Counted from the first letter of the stretch, positions 1 through 13,500 are shown. The stretch: DNA of 64,000 nucleotides from Strigamia acuminata (GCA_949358305.1 OX442320.1:2806259-2870258), one strand, 5' to 3'. Translations and numbers: made by a program. Notes: generated by a model not told the origin, from the letters alone.

Positions 1-645
1 ATGGAGCTGTGGTGGTGCAATGTTGTTGCTCTGCCAGAATAGAAACAGATTCTGTATGGATCCAGAAAGTCATTGATATGAAATGAATGGCCACTGGAGC
101 AAATACTGAAAAAAGAGCATTTTTATTATTATTTATTATTTATTTGTTATGTTATGATATTTTGTGTTTAACTATTTTATTTGTTAATAATTAAGTTTGC
201 TAAAATGGCAAATTGTAATGAGCGCCATGAATAAATACCATTGTTTATGTTCTCATCAAAACCCGCTCATTTATTTTTGAATTAACGTGTGCATAATATA
301 TTATCACTAATTATTATTTATTATTTATTATTAATTATTTAATGCTTTATATATTTGTGATGAAATAAATTAACACTTATTATTATTATTCAACGAGTTT
401 TTATTCTGTTTGTGATTTATTGGTTTTTATTTTTAATTTTTTAAATCATTTGGTATTTGTCAGAATACTTACAATTGTGAAAGCATATTTTATTTCAAAT
501 CCAAGTTTTTTCTAGATGCTACAAAGGATTTCTACATTTCAAAAGTAATATTTATTCCTACACTGAAATAAATATTTAGAAAATAAATTAAATTAGCTAA
601 AACAGGAATCTACTTAACAGGTATCAGACTTCAATCTCACCTTTA
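1..645. other. AT-rich DNA with no gene seen
   Basis: The stretch is rich in TTATTATTTATT-type runs and has stops in all frames. I searched the minus strand for the kinase core that should follow the two kinase exons at 680-894 (for example an HRDxKxxN motif) and found none. The sequence could be an intron or plain intergenic DNA. Confidence 0.6.
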
Positions 646-679
646 ACATTTAATCTGTTTCAATTAACATTATGATCAC

Positions 680-894
680 TTTTATCGGGTCGAAATCTTC
701 CACTCCTAAACGCGAACGTTTCAGGCGTAGGAATTCTGTCTCTTTCACCGCATGCTGCACACGTTTTTCTTGTTTCTGAGGCGGAAAAAATATTAAAGAA
801 TAGATAAATAAATGCGTGACAAGCAGTGGTTTCATCTAATTTTACCTCTAGTTTGCGTAGGCCTTCTTCTCGCGTTGATTTGTCGTTGATTCTT
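680..894 (-). pseudogene. trc: NDR/tricornered (STK38-like) kinase, two exons only
   Basis: Two minus-strand exons are visible. Exon 846-894 (49 nt) reads RINDKSTREEGLRKLE and has an AG acceptor and a GTAAAA donor. Exon 680-775 (96 nt) contains KETEFLRLKRSRLGVEDF and ends PIK, followed by a GTGATC donor. They join in phase. This is the hallmark junction of NDR-family AGC kinases: the end of the N-terminal regulatory region that binds MOB proteins, plus the first residues of the kinase fold just before the glycine-rich loop. NDR kinases phosphorylate targets in cell-shape and Hippo-like signalling. No glycine loop, catalytic loop or activation segment is found in the remaining 679 bases, so the copy is either cut off or continues beyond the window through an intron. 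The satellite begins just upstream, past the gap. Family assignment is firm; functional status is unknown. Confidence 0.65.
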
Positions 895-1076
895 CTAATT
901 TTTGGTATCGGTTTTGGTGGTGAGAGGAAAGTAAAATATTTTTATTGGTAAAATAAATGAATTTGATTTAATTTTCTCACCTGTTTCGTCTCTCCACATG
1001 CGGGGCTATGAAGTTGTTGTAATAATTTTCAAAGATTCTTAAAACAACTATACAACAGTCTAACAGTCAGTGCAGA

Positions 1077-1276
1077 NNNNNNNNNNNNNNNNNNNNNNNN
1101 NNNNNNNNNNNNNNNNNNNNNNNNNNNNNNNNNNNNNNNNNNNNNNNNNNNNNNNNNNNNNNNNNNNNNNNNNNNNNNNNNNNNNNNNNNNNNNNNNNNN
1201 NNNNNNNNNNNNNNNNNNNNNNNNNNNNNNNNNNNNNNNNNNNNNNNNNNNNNNNNNNNNNNNNNNNNNNNNNNNN
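1077..1276. other. Assembly gap (200 N)
   Basis: A run of exactly 200 N, which usually marks a scaffold join of unknown length. The satellite starts on its right edge, so the true amount of satellite is probably underestimated. Confidence 0.98.
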
Positions 1277-3105
1277 GCATTTTTCCAGCATTTTTCCAGC
1301 ATTTTTCCAGCTTTTTTCCAGCATTTTTCCAGCATTTTTCCAGTATTTTTCCAGCATTTTTCCAGCATTTTTCCAGCATTTTTCTAGCATTTTTCCAAGG
1401 GTCCTCCAAGGAGGATTTTTCAAGAATCTCCAAAGGGTCCCCCAAAGGAGATTTTTCAAGAATCTACCAAGGGTCCTCCAAGACAAATTTTTCAAGAATC
1501 TCCGAAAGGTCCCCCAAGGGGAATTCTTCATGAATCTCCCAAGAGTCCTCCAAAGGAGATTTCCAGCATTTTTCCAGCATTTTTCCAGCATTTTTCCAGC
1601 ATTTTTCCAGCATTTTTCCAGCATTTTTCCAGCATTTTTCCAGCATTTTTCCAGCATTTTTTCAGCATTTTTCCAGCATTTTTCCAGCATTTTTCCAGCA
1701 TTTTTCCAGCATTTTTCTAGCATTTTTCCAAGGGTCCCCCAAAGAGAATTCTTCATGAATCTGCCAAGGGTCCCCCAAGGGAGATTTTTCAAGAATCTCT
1801 CAAGGGTCTTCCAAGGGGAATTTTTCAAAAATCTCCCAAGGATACCCCAAGGGAGATTTTTCAAGAATCTCTTAAGGGTCTTCCAAGGGGAATTTTTTAA
1901 GAATCTCCCAAGGGTCTTCCAAGGAAAATTTTTCAAGAATCTCCCAAGGGTCTCCCAAGGAGAATTCTTTATGAATCTCCCAAGGGTCCTCCAAGGGAGA
2001 TTTCCAGCATTTTTCCAGCATTTTTCCAGCATTTTTCCAGCATTTTTCCAGCATTTTTCCAGCATTTTCCAGCATTTTTCCAGCATTTTTCCAGCATTTT
2101 TCCAGCATTTTTCCAAGGGTCCCCAAAAGGAATTCTTCATGAATCTGCCAAGAGTCCCCCAAGAGAGATTTTTCAAGAATCTCCCAAGGGTCCCCAGACG
2201 AGAATTCTTCATGAATCTCTCAAGGGTCCTCCAAGGAGGATTTTTCAAGAATCTCCAAAAGGTCCCCCAAGGGAGATTTTTCAAGAATCTACCAAGGGTC
2301 CTCCAAGGCGAATTTTTCAAGAATCTCCGAAGGGTCCCCCAAGAAGAATTTTTCAAGAATTTCCCAAGGGTCCTCCAAGGGAAATTCTTCATCAATCTCC
2401 CAAGGGTCCTCCAAGAGAGATTTCCAGCATTTTTCCAGCATTTTTCCAGCATTTTTCCAGCATTTTTCCAGCATTTTTCCAGCATTTTTCCAGCATTTTT
2501 CCAGCATTATTCCTGCATTTTTCCAGCATTTTTCCAGCATTTTTCTAGCATATTTCCAGCATTTTTCCAAGGGTCCCCCAAGAGGAATTCTTCATGAATC
2601 TGCCAAGGGTCCCCCAAGGGAGATTTTTCCAGAATCTCCCAAGGGTCCCCAGACGGGAATTCTTCATGAATCTCCCGAGGGTCCCCCAAGGGGAATTCTT
2701 CATGAATCTGCCAAGGGTCCCCTAAGGGAGATTTTTCAAGAATCTCCTAAGGGTCCCCAGATGGGAATTCTTCATGAATCTCCCAAGGGTCCCCCAAGGG
2801 AGATTTTTCAAGAATCTCTCAAGACTCTTCCAAGGGGAATTTTTCAAGAATCTCTTAAGGGTCTTCCAAGGGGAATTCTTCATGAATCTCCCAAGGGTCC
2901 TCCAAGGGAGATTTCCAGCATTTTTCCAGCATTTTTCCAGTATTTTTCCAGCATTTTTCCAGCATTTTTCCAGCATTTTTCTAGCATTTTTCCAAGGGTC
3001 CCCCAAGGAGAATTTTTCATGAATCTGCCAAGGGTCCCCCAAGACAGATTTTTCAAGAATCTCCCAAGGGTCCCTAGACGGGAATTCTTCGTGAATCTCC
3101 CAAGG
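1277..3105. repeat. Satellite array, segment 1 (11-bp and 36-bp units)
   Basis: Two tandem units alternate in blocks. One is an 11-bp unit (ccagcattttt). The other is a 36-bp unit that can be written as gatttttcaag + aatctcccaag + ggtcctccaag + gga. Because 11 is not a multiple of 3 and the 11-mer has no stop in any phase on either strand, long open frames appear in all six frames. These are not genes. The 36-mer is also open in five of six frames. Several block orders recur elsewhere: 1722-2580 resembles 3640-4390 and 15800-16600, indicating higher-order repeats. Confidence 0.95.
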
Positions 3106-3376
3106 TGTTGAAAGTATGGATTGATGAACAAATTCCAGGCCAAATGTCAGTAAAAGAACATAATTTAATCACACCATGCAAGCATGGAGGAAAAACAAGA
3201 AGAAGAGAAGAAAAGATACAACAACAATAGTTGCTAAGCAACTCAAACACAAAATACGATAGTCCAATTGATACATCAATAATAAACCATACAATGATTA
3301 CATAATAAAACAAATCAGGCATGCATCATATTAATCATCAATTCATATCGCAAATCTCGGGGAACAAAGGCCAACA
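3106..3376. mobile_element. Solo LTR (271 bp) inserted in the satellite
   Basis: A unique AT-rich insert interrupts the satellite. It starts TGTTG and ends CAACA, so it has TG...CA termini that are short inverted repeats, and it is flanked on both sides by the 5-bp direct repeat caagg (3101-3105 and 3377-3381). Removing the insert and one caagg restores the expected 36-bp unit. It contains AATAAA-like motifs and no significant ORF. Its size, termini and 5-bp duplication fit a solo LTR left after recombination between the two LTRs of a retrotransposon. It does not match the other LTRs in this window. Confidence 0.75.
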
Positions 3377-6300
3377 CAAGGGTCCCCAGACGGGAATTCT
3401 TTGTGAATCTCCCAAGGGTACCCCAAGGAAGATTTTTCAAGAATCTCTTAAGGCTCTCCCAAGGAAAATTTTTCAAGAATCTCTCAAGACTCTCCCAAGG
3501 GGAATTCTTCATGAATCTCCCAAGGGTCTCCCAAGGGGAATTCTTCATAAATCTCCCAAGGGTCCTCCAAGGGAGATTTCCAGCATTTTTCCAGCATTTT
3601 TCCTGCATTTTTCCAGCATTTTTCCAGCATTTTTCCAAGGGTCCCCCAAGGAGAATTCTTCATGAATCTGCCAAGGGTCCCCCAAGGGAGATTTTTCAAG
3701 AATCTCTCAAGGGTCTTCCAAGGGGAATTTTTCAAAAATCTCCCAAGGATACCCCAAGGGAGATTTTTCAAGAATCTCTTAAGGGTCTTCCAAGGGGAAT
3801 TTTTCAAGAATCTCCCAAGGGTCTTCCAAGGAAAATTTTTCAAGAATCTCCCAAGGGTCTCCCAAGGAGAATTCTTCATGAATCTCCCAAGGGTCCTCCA
3901 AGGGAGATTTCCAGCATTTTTCCAGCATTTTTCCAGCATTTTTCCAGCATTTTTCCAGCATTTTTCCAGCATTTTCCAGCATTTTTCCAGCATTTTTCCA
4001 GCATTTTTCCAGCATTTTTCCAAGGGTCCCCAAAAGGAATTCTTCATGAATCTGCCAAGAGTCCCCCAAGAGAGATTTTTCAAGTATCTCCCAAGGGTCC
4101 CCAGACGGGAATTCTTCATGAATCTCTCAAGGGTCCTCCAAGGAGGATTTTTCAAGAATCTCCAAAAGGTCCCCCAAGGGAGATTTTTCAAGAATCTACC
4201 AAGGGTCTTCCAAGGCGAATTTTTCAAGAATCTCCGAAGGGTCCCCCAAGAAGAATTTTTCAAGAATTTCCCAAGGGTCGTCCAAGGGAAATTCTTCATC
4301 AATCTCCCAAGGGTCCTCCAAGAGAGATTTCCAGCATTTTTCCAGCATTTTTCCAGCATTTTTCCAGCATATTTCCAGCATTTTTCCAAGGGTCCCCCAA
4401 GAGGAATTCTTCATGAATCTGCCAAGGGTCCCCCAAGAGAGATTTTTCCAGAATCTCCCAAGGGTCCCCAGACGGGAATTCTTCATGAATCTCCCGAGGA
4501 TCCCCCAAGGGGAATTCTTCATGAATCTCCCAAGGGTCCTCCAAGGGAGATTTCCAGCATTTTTCCAGCATTTTTCCAAGGGTCCCCCAAAGGGAATTCT
4601 TCATGAATCTGCCAAGGGTCCCCAGACGGGAATTCTTCATGAATCTCCCAAGGGTCCCCCAAGGGGGATTTTTCAAGAATCTCCAAAGGGTCCCCCAAGG
4701 GAGATTTTTCAAGAATCTACCAAGGGTCCTCCAAGGCGAATTTTTCAAGAATCTTTGAAGGGTCCCCCAAGGGGAATTGTTCATGAATCTCCCAAGAGTC
4801 CTCCAAAGAAGATTTCCAGCATTTTGCCAGCATTTTTCCAGCATTTTTTCAGCATTTTTCCAGCATTTTTCCAGCATTTTTCCAGCATTTTTCCAGCATT
4901 TTTCCAGCATTTTTCCAGCATTTTTCCAGCATTTTTCCAGCATTTTTCCAGCATTTTTTCAGCATTTTTCCAGCATTTTTCCAGCATTTTTCTAGCATTT
5001 TTCCAGCATTTTTCCAGCATTTTTCCAGCATTTTTCCAGCATTTTTCCAAGGGTTCCCCAAGGGGAATTCTTCATGAATCTGCCAAGGGTCCCCCAGGGG
5101 GGATTTTTCAAGAATCTCCCAAGGGTCCCCAGACGGGAATTCTTCATGAATCTCCAAAGGGTCTCCCAAGGGAGATTTTTCAAGAATCTACCAAGGGTCC
5201 TCCAAGGCGAATTTTTCAAGAATCTCCGAAGGGTCCCCCAAGGGAGATTTTTCAAGAATCTCTCAAGACTCTCCCAAGGAGAATTTTTCAAGAATCTCCT
5301 AAGGGTCTCCCAAGGGGAATTCTTCATGAATCTCCCAAGGGTCCCCCAAGGTAGATTTTTCAAGAATCTACCAAGGGTCTTCCAAGGCGAATTTTTCAAG
5401 AATCTCCGAAGGGTCCCCCAAGGGGAATTCTTCATGAATCTCCCAAGAGTCCTCCAAAGGAGATTTCCAGCATTTTTCCAGCCTTTTTCCAGCATTTTTC
5501 CAGCATTTTTCCAGCATTTTTCCAGCATTTTTCCAGCATTTTTCCAGCATTTTTCCAGCATTTTTCCAGCATTTTTCCAGCATTTTTCCAGCATTTTTCC
5601 AGCATTTTTCCAGCATTTTTCCAGCATTTTTCCAGCATTTTTCCAGCATTTTTCCAGCATTTTTCCAGCATTTTTCCAGCATTTTTCCAACATTTTTCCA
5701 GCATTTTTCCAGCATTTTTCCAGCATTTTTCCAGCATTTTTTCAGCATTTTTCCAGCATTTTTCCAGCATTTTTCTAGCATTTTTCCAGCATTTTTCCAG
5801 CATTTTTCCAGCATTTTTCCAGCATTTTTCCAAGGGTTCCCCAAGGGGAATTCTTCATGAATCTGCCAAGGGTCCCCCAGGGGGGATTTTTCAAGAATCT
5901 CCCAAGGGTCCCCAGACGGGAATTCTTCATGAATCTCCAAAGGGTCTCCCAAGGGAGATTTTTCAAGAATCTACCAAGGGTCCTCCAAGGCGAATTTTTC
6001 AAGAATCTCCGAAGGGTCCCCCAAGGGAGATTTTTCAAGAATCTCTCAAGACTCTCCCAAGGAGAATTTTTCAAGAATCTCCTAAGGGTCTCCCAAGGGG
6101 AATTCTTCATGAATCTCCCAAGGGTCCCCCAAGGTAGATTTTTCAAGAATCTACCAAGGGTCTTCCAAGGCGAATTTTTCAAGAATCTCCGAAGGGTCCC
6201 CCAAAGGGAATTCTTCATGAATCTCCCAAGAGTCCTCCAAAGGAGATTTCCAGCATTTTTCCAGCCTTTTTCCAGCATTTTTCCAGCATTTTTCCAGCAT

Positions 6301-9300
6301 TTTTCCAGCATTTTTCCAGCATTTTTCCAGCATTTTTCCAGCATTTTTCCAGCATTTTTCCAGCATTTTTCCAGCATTTTTCCAGCATTTTTCCAGCATT
6401 TTTCCAGCATTTTTCCAGCATTTTTCCAGCATTTTTCCAGCATTTTTCCAGCATTTTTCCAGCATTTTTCCAGCATTTTTCCAGCTTTTTTCCAGCATGT
6501 TTCCAGCATTTTTCCAGCATTTTTCCAGCATTTTTCTAGCATTTTTCCAGCATTTTTCCAGCATTTTTCCAGCATTTTTTCAGCATTTTTCCAGCATTTT
6601 TCCAGCATTTTTCCAGCATTTTTCCAGCATTTTTCTAGCATTTTTCCAAGGGTCCCCCAAAGAGAATTCTTCATGAATCTGCCAAGGGTCCCCCAAGGGA
6701 GATTTTTCAAGAATCTCTCAAGGGTCTTCCAAGGAGAATTTTTCAAAAATCTCCCAAGGATACCCCAAGGAAGATTTTTCAAGAATCTCTTAAGGGTCTT
6801 CCAAGGCGAATTTTTCAAGAATCTCCCAAGGGTCCTCCAAGAGAGATTTCCAGCATTTTTCCAGCATTTTTCCAGCATTTTTCCAGCATTTTTCCAACAT
6901 TTTTCCAGCATTTTTCCAGCATTTTTCCAGCATTTTTCCAGCATTTTTCCAGCATTTTTCCAGCATTTTTCCAGCATTTTTCCAGCATTTTTCCAGCATT
7001 TTTCCAGCATTTTTCCAGCATTTTTCCAGCATTTTTCCAGCATTTTTCCAGCATTTTTCCAGCATTTTTCCAGCATTTTTCCAGCATTTTTCCAGCATTT
7101 TTCCAGCATTTTTCCAGCATTTTTCCAGCATTTTTCCAGCATTTTTCCAGCATTTTTCCAGCATTTTTCCAGCATTTTTCCAGCTTTTTTCCAGCATTTT
7201 TCCAGCATTTTTCCAGCATTTTTCCAGCATTTTTCCAGCATTTTTCCAGCATTTTTCCAGCTTTTTTCCAGCATGTTTCCAGCATTTTTCCAGCATTTTT
7301 CCAGCATTTTTCCAGCATTTTTCCAGCATTTTTTCAGCATTTTTCCAGCATTTTTCCAGCATTTTTCCAGCATTTTTCCAGCATTTTTCTAGCATTTTTT
7401 CAAGGGTCCCCCAAAGAGAATTCTTCATGAATCTGCCAAGGGTCCCCCAAGGGAGATTTTTCAAGAATCTCTCAAGGGTCTTCCAAGGGGAATTTTTCAA
7501 AAATCTCCCAAGGAAACCCCCAGGGAGATTTTTCAAGAATCTCTTAAGGGTCTTCTAAGGAGAATGTTTCAAGAATCTCCCAAGAGTCTTCCAAGGGAAA
7601 TTTTTCAAGAATTTCCCAAGGGTCTCCCAAGGAGAATTCTTCATGAATCTCCCAAGGGTCCTCCAAGGGAGATTTCCAGCATTTTTCCAGCATTTTTCCA
7701 GCATTTTTCCAGCAGTTTTCCAGCAGTTTTCCAGCATTTTTCCAGCATTTTTCCAGCATTTTTCCAGCATTTTTCCAAGGGTCACCAAGGGGAATTCTTC
7801 AAGAATCTCCCAAGGGTCCTCCAAGAGAGATTTCCAGCATTTTTCCAGCATTTTTCCAGCATTTTTCCAGCATTTTTCCAGCATTTTTCCAGCATTTTTC
7901 CAGCATTTTTCCAGCATTTTTCCAGCATTTTTCCAGCATTTTTCCAGCATTTTTCCAGCATTTTTCCAGCATTTTTCCAGCATTTTTCCAGCATTTTTCC
8001 AGCATTTTTCCAGCATTTTTCCAGCATTTTTCCAGCATTTTTCTAGCATTTTTCCAGCATTTTTCCAGCATTTTTCCAGCATTTTTCCAGCATTTTTCCA
8101 GCATTTTTCCAGCATTTTTCCAGCATTTTTCCAGCATTTTTCCAGCATTTTTCCAGCATTTTTCCAGCTTTTTTCCAGCATTTTTCCAGCGTTTTTCCAG
8201 CATTTTTCCAGCATTTTTCCAGCATTTTTCCAGCATTTTTCCAGCATTTTTCCAGCTTTTTTCCAGCATGTTTCCAGCATTTTTCCAGCATTTTTCCAGC
8301 ATTTTTCCAGCATTTTTCCAGCATTTTTTCAGCATTTTTCCAGCATTTTTCCAGCATTTTTCCAGCATTTTTCCAGCATTTTTCTAGCATTTTTTCAAGG
8401 GTCCCCCAAAGAGAATTCTTTATGAATCTGCCAAGGGTCCCCCAAGGGAGATTTTTCAAGAATCTCTCAAGGGTCTTCCAAGGGGAATTTTTCAAAAATC
8501 TCCCAAGGAAACCCCCAGGGAGATTTTTCAAGAATCTCTTAAGGGTCTTCTAAGGAGAATGTTTCAAGAATCTCCCAAGAGTCTTCCAAGGGAAATTTTT
8601 CAAGAATTTCCCAAGGGTCTCCCAAGGAGAATTCTTCATGAATCTCCCAAGGGTCCTCCAAGGGAGATTTCCAGCATTTTTCCAGCATTTTTCCAGCATT
8701 TTTCCAGCAGTTTTCCAGCAGTTTTCCAGCATTTTTCCAGCATTTTTCCAGCATTTTTCCAGCATTTTTCCAAGGGTCACCAAGGGGAATTCTTCATGAA
8801 TCTGCCAAGAGTCCCTCAAGAGAGATTTTTCAAGAATCTCCCAAGGGTCCCCAGACGGGAATTCTTCATGAATCTCTCAAGGGTTCTCCAAGGAGGATTT
8901 TTCAAGAATCTCCAAAAGGTCCCCCAAGGGAGATTTTTTAAGAATCTACCAAGGGTCTTCCAAGGGAAATTTTTCAAGAATTTCCCAAGGGTCTCCCAAG
9001 GAGAATTCTTCATGAATCTCCCAAGAGTCCTCCAAAGGAGATTTCCAGCATTTTTCCAGCATTTTTCCAGCATTTTTCCAGCATTTTTCCAGCATTTTTC
9101 CAGCATTTTTCCAGCATTTTTCCAGCATTTTTCCAGCATTTTTCCAGCATTTTTTCAGCATTTTTCCAGCATTTTTCCAGCATTTTTCCAGCATTTTTCC
9201 AGCATTTTTCCAGCATTTTTCCAGCATTTTTCCAGCATTTTTCCAGCATTTTTCCAAGGGTCCCCAAGGGGAATTCTTCATGAATCTGCCAAGAGTCCCC

Positions 9301-10239
9301 CAAGAAAGATTTTTCAAGAATCTCCCAAGGGTCCCCAGACGGGAATTCTTCATGAATCTCTCAAGGGTCCTCCAAGGAGGATTTTTCAAGAATCTCCAAA
9401 AGGTCCGCCAAAGGAGATTTTTCAAGAATCTACCAAGGGTCCTCCAAGGCGAATTTTTCAAGAATCTCCGAAGGGTCCCCCAAGGGGAATTCTTCATGAA
9501 TCTCCCAAGAGTCCTCCAAAGGAGATTTCCAGCATTTTTCCAGCATTTTTCCAGCATTTTTCCAGCATTTTTCCAGCAATTTTCCAGCATTTTTCTAGCA
9601 TTTTTCCAGCATTTTTCCAAGGGTCCCCCAAGGGGAATTCTTCATGAATCTGCCAAGGGTCCCCCAAGGAAGATTTTTCAAGAATCTCCCAAGGGTCCCA
9701 AAAGGGGAATTTTTCAACAATCTCCCAAGGATCCCCCAAGAAGAATTTTTCAACAATTTCCCAAGGGTCCTCCAAGGGGAATTCTTCATCAATCTCCCAA
9801 GGGTCCTCCAAGAGAGATTTCCAGCATTTTTCCAGCATTTTTCCAGCATTTTTCCAGCATTTTTCCAGCATTTTTCCAGCATTTTTCCAGCATTTTTCCA
9901 GCATTTTTCCAGCATTTTTCTAGCATTTTTCCAGCATTTTTCCAAGGGTTCCCCAAGAGGAATTCTTCATGAATCTGCCTAGGGTCCCCCAGGTGGGATT
10001 TTTCAAGAATCGCCCAAGGGTCCTCAGACGGGAATTCTTTATGAATCTCCCAAGGATCCCCCAAGGAAAATTTTTCAAGAATCTCCAAAGGGTTCCCCAA
10101 GAGAGATTTTTCAAGAATCTCCCAAGAGTCCCCAGACGGGAATTCTTCATGAATCTCCCAAGGGTCCCCCAAGGGGGATTTTCCAAGAATCTCCAAAGGG
10201 TCCCCCAAGAGAGATTTTTCAAGAATCTACCAAGGGTCC
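3377..10239. repeat. Satellite array, segment 2 (11-bp and 36-bp units)
   Basis: Same two-unit satellite as in segment 1. Long pure 11-mer runs occur, for example 5461-5830, 6245-6650, 6840-7400, 7825-8395 and 9040-9255. A composite block of 36-mers at 5056-5460 is repeated almost unchanged at 5840-6240. The block at 7564-7780 recurs at 8559-8780. Occasional 11-mers carry single changes (cagctttttt, cagcgttttt, ctagcattttt). There is no coding constraint visible. Confidence 0.95.
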
Positions 10240-10426
10240 TGTGACTCCCGGACGGCGGACTCTGACCCCCGTCCAGTGTCCACTCCTTTACCGTAAGGGG
10301 CGCCCCATGATTATTGGGGGTTTGCGGATTGGCTACCGTAAATCCCGTTGTACGCCATTTTGAATTTGTTGAATAAAGTTAGTCTTACCTTTACCTTTAA
10401 CATGAACGGATCGTAATTGACTCACA
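10240..10426 (+). repeat. 5' LTR of the Ty3/gypsy element
   Basis: Short 187-bp LTR with TG...CA ends. It contains a GAATAAAG polyadenylation-type motif near 10370 followed by a pyrimidine-rich ACCTTTACCTTTAAC stretch. Confidence 0.93.
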
Positions 10427-10441
10427 TGGCGCAGTTGACGG
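10427..10441 (+). promoter_or_regulatory. Primer-binding site, probably for tRNA-Ser
   Basis: Directly after the 5' LTR lies tggcgcagttgacgg. Its first bases match the complement of the 3' end of animal tRNA-Ser (TGGCGCAGTCG) with one mismatch (T for C). This primer choice is known for several Drosophila gypsy-group elements. The tRNA identity is inferred from memory of the tRNA 3' end and not verified. Confidence 0.6.
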
Positions 10442-10555
10442 TTCTTATCTACAAATAACAACTGAAACGAACGGAACGAACGATACGTACGAACGACACG
10501 TATATACGACACGAACGAACGAAATTTTCCACAAATTACGGTACGAAATCTCGTA

Positions 10556-13500
10556 ATGGCGGAATTAGACGAGGCCACGCTGGCCGACCTTTTGAATTGC
10601 ACGAACGCCGGTCTCTTGATGCGGTGTTCCCACGAAGAATTGCGCGCTGAAGTCGACGCGCGCGAGATCCCGATGATCGCCACAGCATCGAAGCAACTGT
10701 TGGCCGACGCGTTGGTTACCGATAACCACGAAAGACGCGCCGCCGCCGCGCTTCTGCTGCCCGTCGATCCAGTTCTGGCTGCCGTGCCGCATCCACCCGT
10801 TAATCCGGTTCCGGTCCCAAATATCGTCGCCGACCTGACGGATTTGAAGGCAATTGTCGCTCTTTTGTCTGCCAAAATTTTAAACACCCCGGACCCGTTG
10901 CCTCCCGCCCCGCCGCCCGCCGCCCCGATCGTTACGATCCCCGAGTTGCAGATTAAACACGGCCTGCATTCTGCAAAATTTCTCCAGCCCTTCTCCGGCT
11001 CCAAGAACGACGACGTATGGCAGTTTATCCGCCGAATCGACAGGGCTGCGAAGATCGGTGGCTGGACGGAGGAAACGAAACTCATCCAGGCTAACGGTCT
11101 GCTCCGGGACCAGGCGCTGCACTGGTACACAATGCAGGGAGAGGCTTTCGACACGTGGGCCGAGTGGGAACACTCGATTACCGAGTTCCTCGGCGCCAAC
11201 GAAACAATGTTCCAGTGGAAGGACCGAATGAACGCGTGTACGCAGAAGAAGGACGAATCGTTGATCGATTACGCCGTCGCCAAGTTTGCACTAATCGATT
11301 CGACGAAGCGAAATTTTCCCGTGCAGTCCGAAGACATCGTTCTGATGGTTATCGAAGGAATATCGAACTATAGTATGAAAAATAGCCTGTATATGACGAA
11401 GGATTGGCCGATCCCCGCCGTAATCAAATATATCCGCGGACTCGACAATATGTCGTGGCGACCCAGCGCCTCGGCCTCTTCCACCTCGAAGTCGCCGTCC
11501 GTCTCCAATCGCGGACAAACGCCAGAATCGCCGACCGACCAGCCGAGACGTACTAATTCGAATCGCACACGTGGGAACCAGGCCCGAACGAACTCGAACG
11601 ATTATAAACGAGGCGACGATATGACTAAAACACAATGCTATTGTTGCCAGGCCTGGGGCCACACGTCTTTCACCTGTCCGCAACCCAAAACGTCCGTTCC
11701 CGCCCCCGCCAAACTCGTTTTGTGCACGTTCCATTCGAAATACCCAAGTACGGGGTTTTCTATCGTTGATGTGTTCGTTTCGGAGGCGCAACGCACGGTC
11801 GAAACGATTTTCGACCAAGGCGCAAACGTATGTCTGATCCGGAGCGATTGCATCGTGGACAAGTCGCAGATCCGCCCAAATACTTCGAACAACCGCCTGA
11901 ACGGCCTGAACGGTTCCGCGACTCCCATCGGCTATACCTCGGTAAACATTACCATCGGGAACGAACAATTTCGGGTAAACGACGTCGCCGTGCTGGACGA
12001 GTCGCCGTACGAGATGCTGTTAGGCACGCCGTTCCGTGACAGCGAGCACATGTCGTGGTGCACCGAGTCGGGTGGCACCATCACCATTAACAAGGTCCCG
12101 CAGAAGTCGCAGTCGAAATCCGTGCATTTCATCCGAGCGTGGGTCCCTCCTTCCTGTTCGCCCACCCCCAGTGCGGCCTTCCCCGTTACCAAGCACGAGC
12201 GCCGCTGGGACGAGCTGAGCGCGAGTAATACGGCACGTAAAGACATGTTGTTTGCCGTCGAATCCCAGGTCGCAACGGTACGCGATGCGAAGTCGGATCT
12301 CGCTTTCCTGACGGATTTGGAGTCGCGAATTGGTTTGGTCGATTCCTCGGTGACGAACGTGCAGAAGGAAGCGCTCCGCGAAGTTTGCATTCGTAATTAC
12401 GCCGCATTTACCCATAGTGCGCCTCTTGGGTTGTGTCCAGACGTCGAATGCGATATTTCTCTCACCGACGACGCCCCAATTCGGGAGAAACCGATCCGTT
12501 TTAACGAAAAAGACGCAGCGTTTGTATCCGAATCGATCCGAAATTGGCAAAAGCTCGGAATTTGTCGCCCTTCAACTTCGCGCAACAATTTCCGCCTATT
12601 TGTTGTCAACAATCCCTCGAACGTTACTACCCCTCGCCGAATCGTGCTGGATTTGCGCCCGCTCAACGCCAAACTTAACCTAAAAGTTTACCGTATGCCG
12701 ACCATCGACGAGACTCTGGAAAGACTTACGTACAACCAACCGGTGTTTTTCAATACCGTCGATGTCGCCCAAGCCTTTTATAATATCAAGATTCGTGCTC
12801 GTGACCAATCGATTATCGGGTTTTGGACTCCCGACGGTCACCAGGAATTGCTACGAATGCCTATGGGGATGGCGAACTCTCCTTTTATCATGCAGGAGAC
12901 AATGGACGATATCTGCGTTGACATCCCCGCTACCGAACCTTATGTCGACGACGTCGCTCAAGCACACGCTTTAATCGATTCTCTTATTGCTAATTTTGAT
13001 TTGTTGTTGCAGAATATTATTCGCAAGGGACTGAAGATCCACCTCTCTAAATGCCAGCTGTTGTCAAGGGAGATTCGTTTTTTGGGATATTTCGTGTCTG
13101 CCGCCGGTCGCCGCACCGACCCCGCTCGCCTTGAAGCAGTGTCGCGTTTTACAAAGTTTGCTACGGTGAAGCACCTCCGCGCATTCCTCGGTTTCGCCAG
13201 TTATTACCGCCGTTTCATCCCGAATTTCGCCGCCAAAGTGAAGACGCTTACGCTGCTGACTCGTAAGAATGTACAATTTACGCTTACTCCCGACCATTAC
13301 GCCGCTATCGAGCACATGCGTGGCGAACTTCTCCGCTGTATCCCGCTAGCGCATTTTCGAAACGATTGCGAAACAATTCTCAGCGTCGACGCTTCTTACG
13401 ACGGCCTCGGTGCTTGCCTGCAACAGATCCACGACGGCAATACGGTGACGATCGCGTTCGCAAGTCGGTCGATCCCCAAATCGTACGAGTCGGCGCATTC

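Noticed and set aside
1277-10239. Possible CRISPR-like array of regularly spaced repeats
   Set aside because: The organism is eukaryotic, repeats are head-to-tail without unique spacers, and no cas genes exist.
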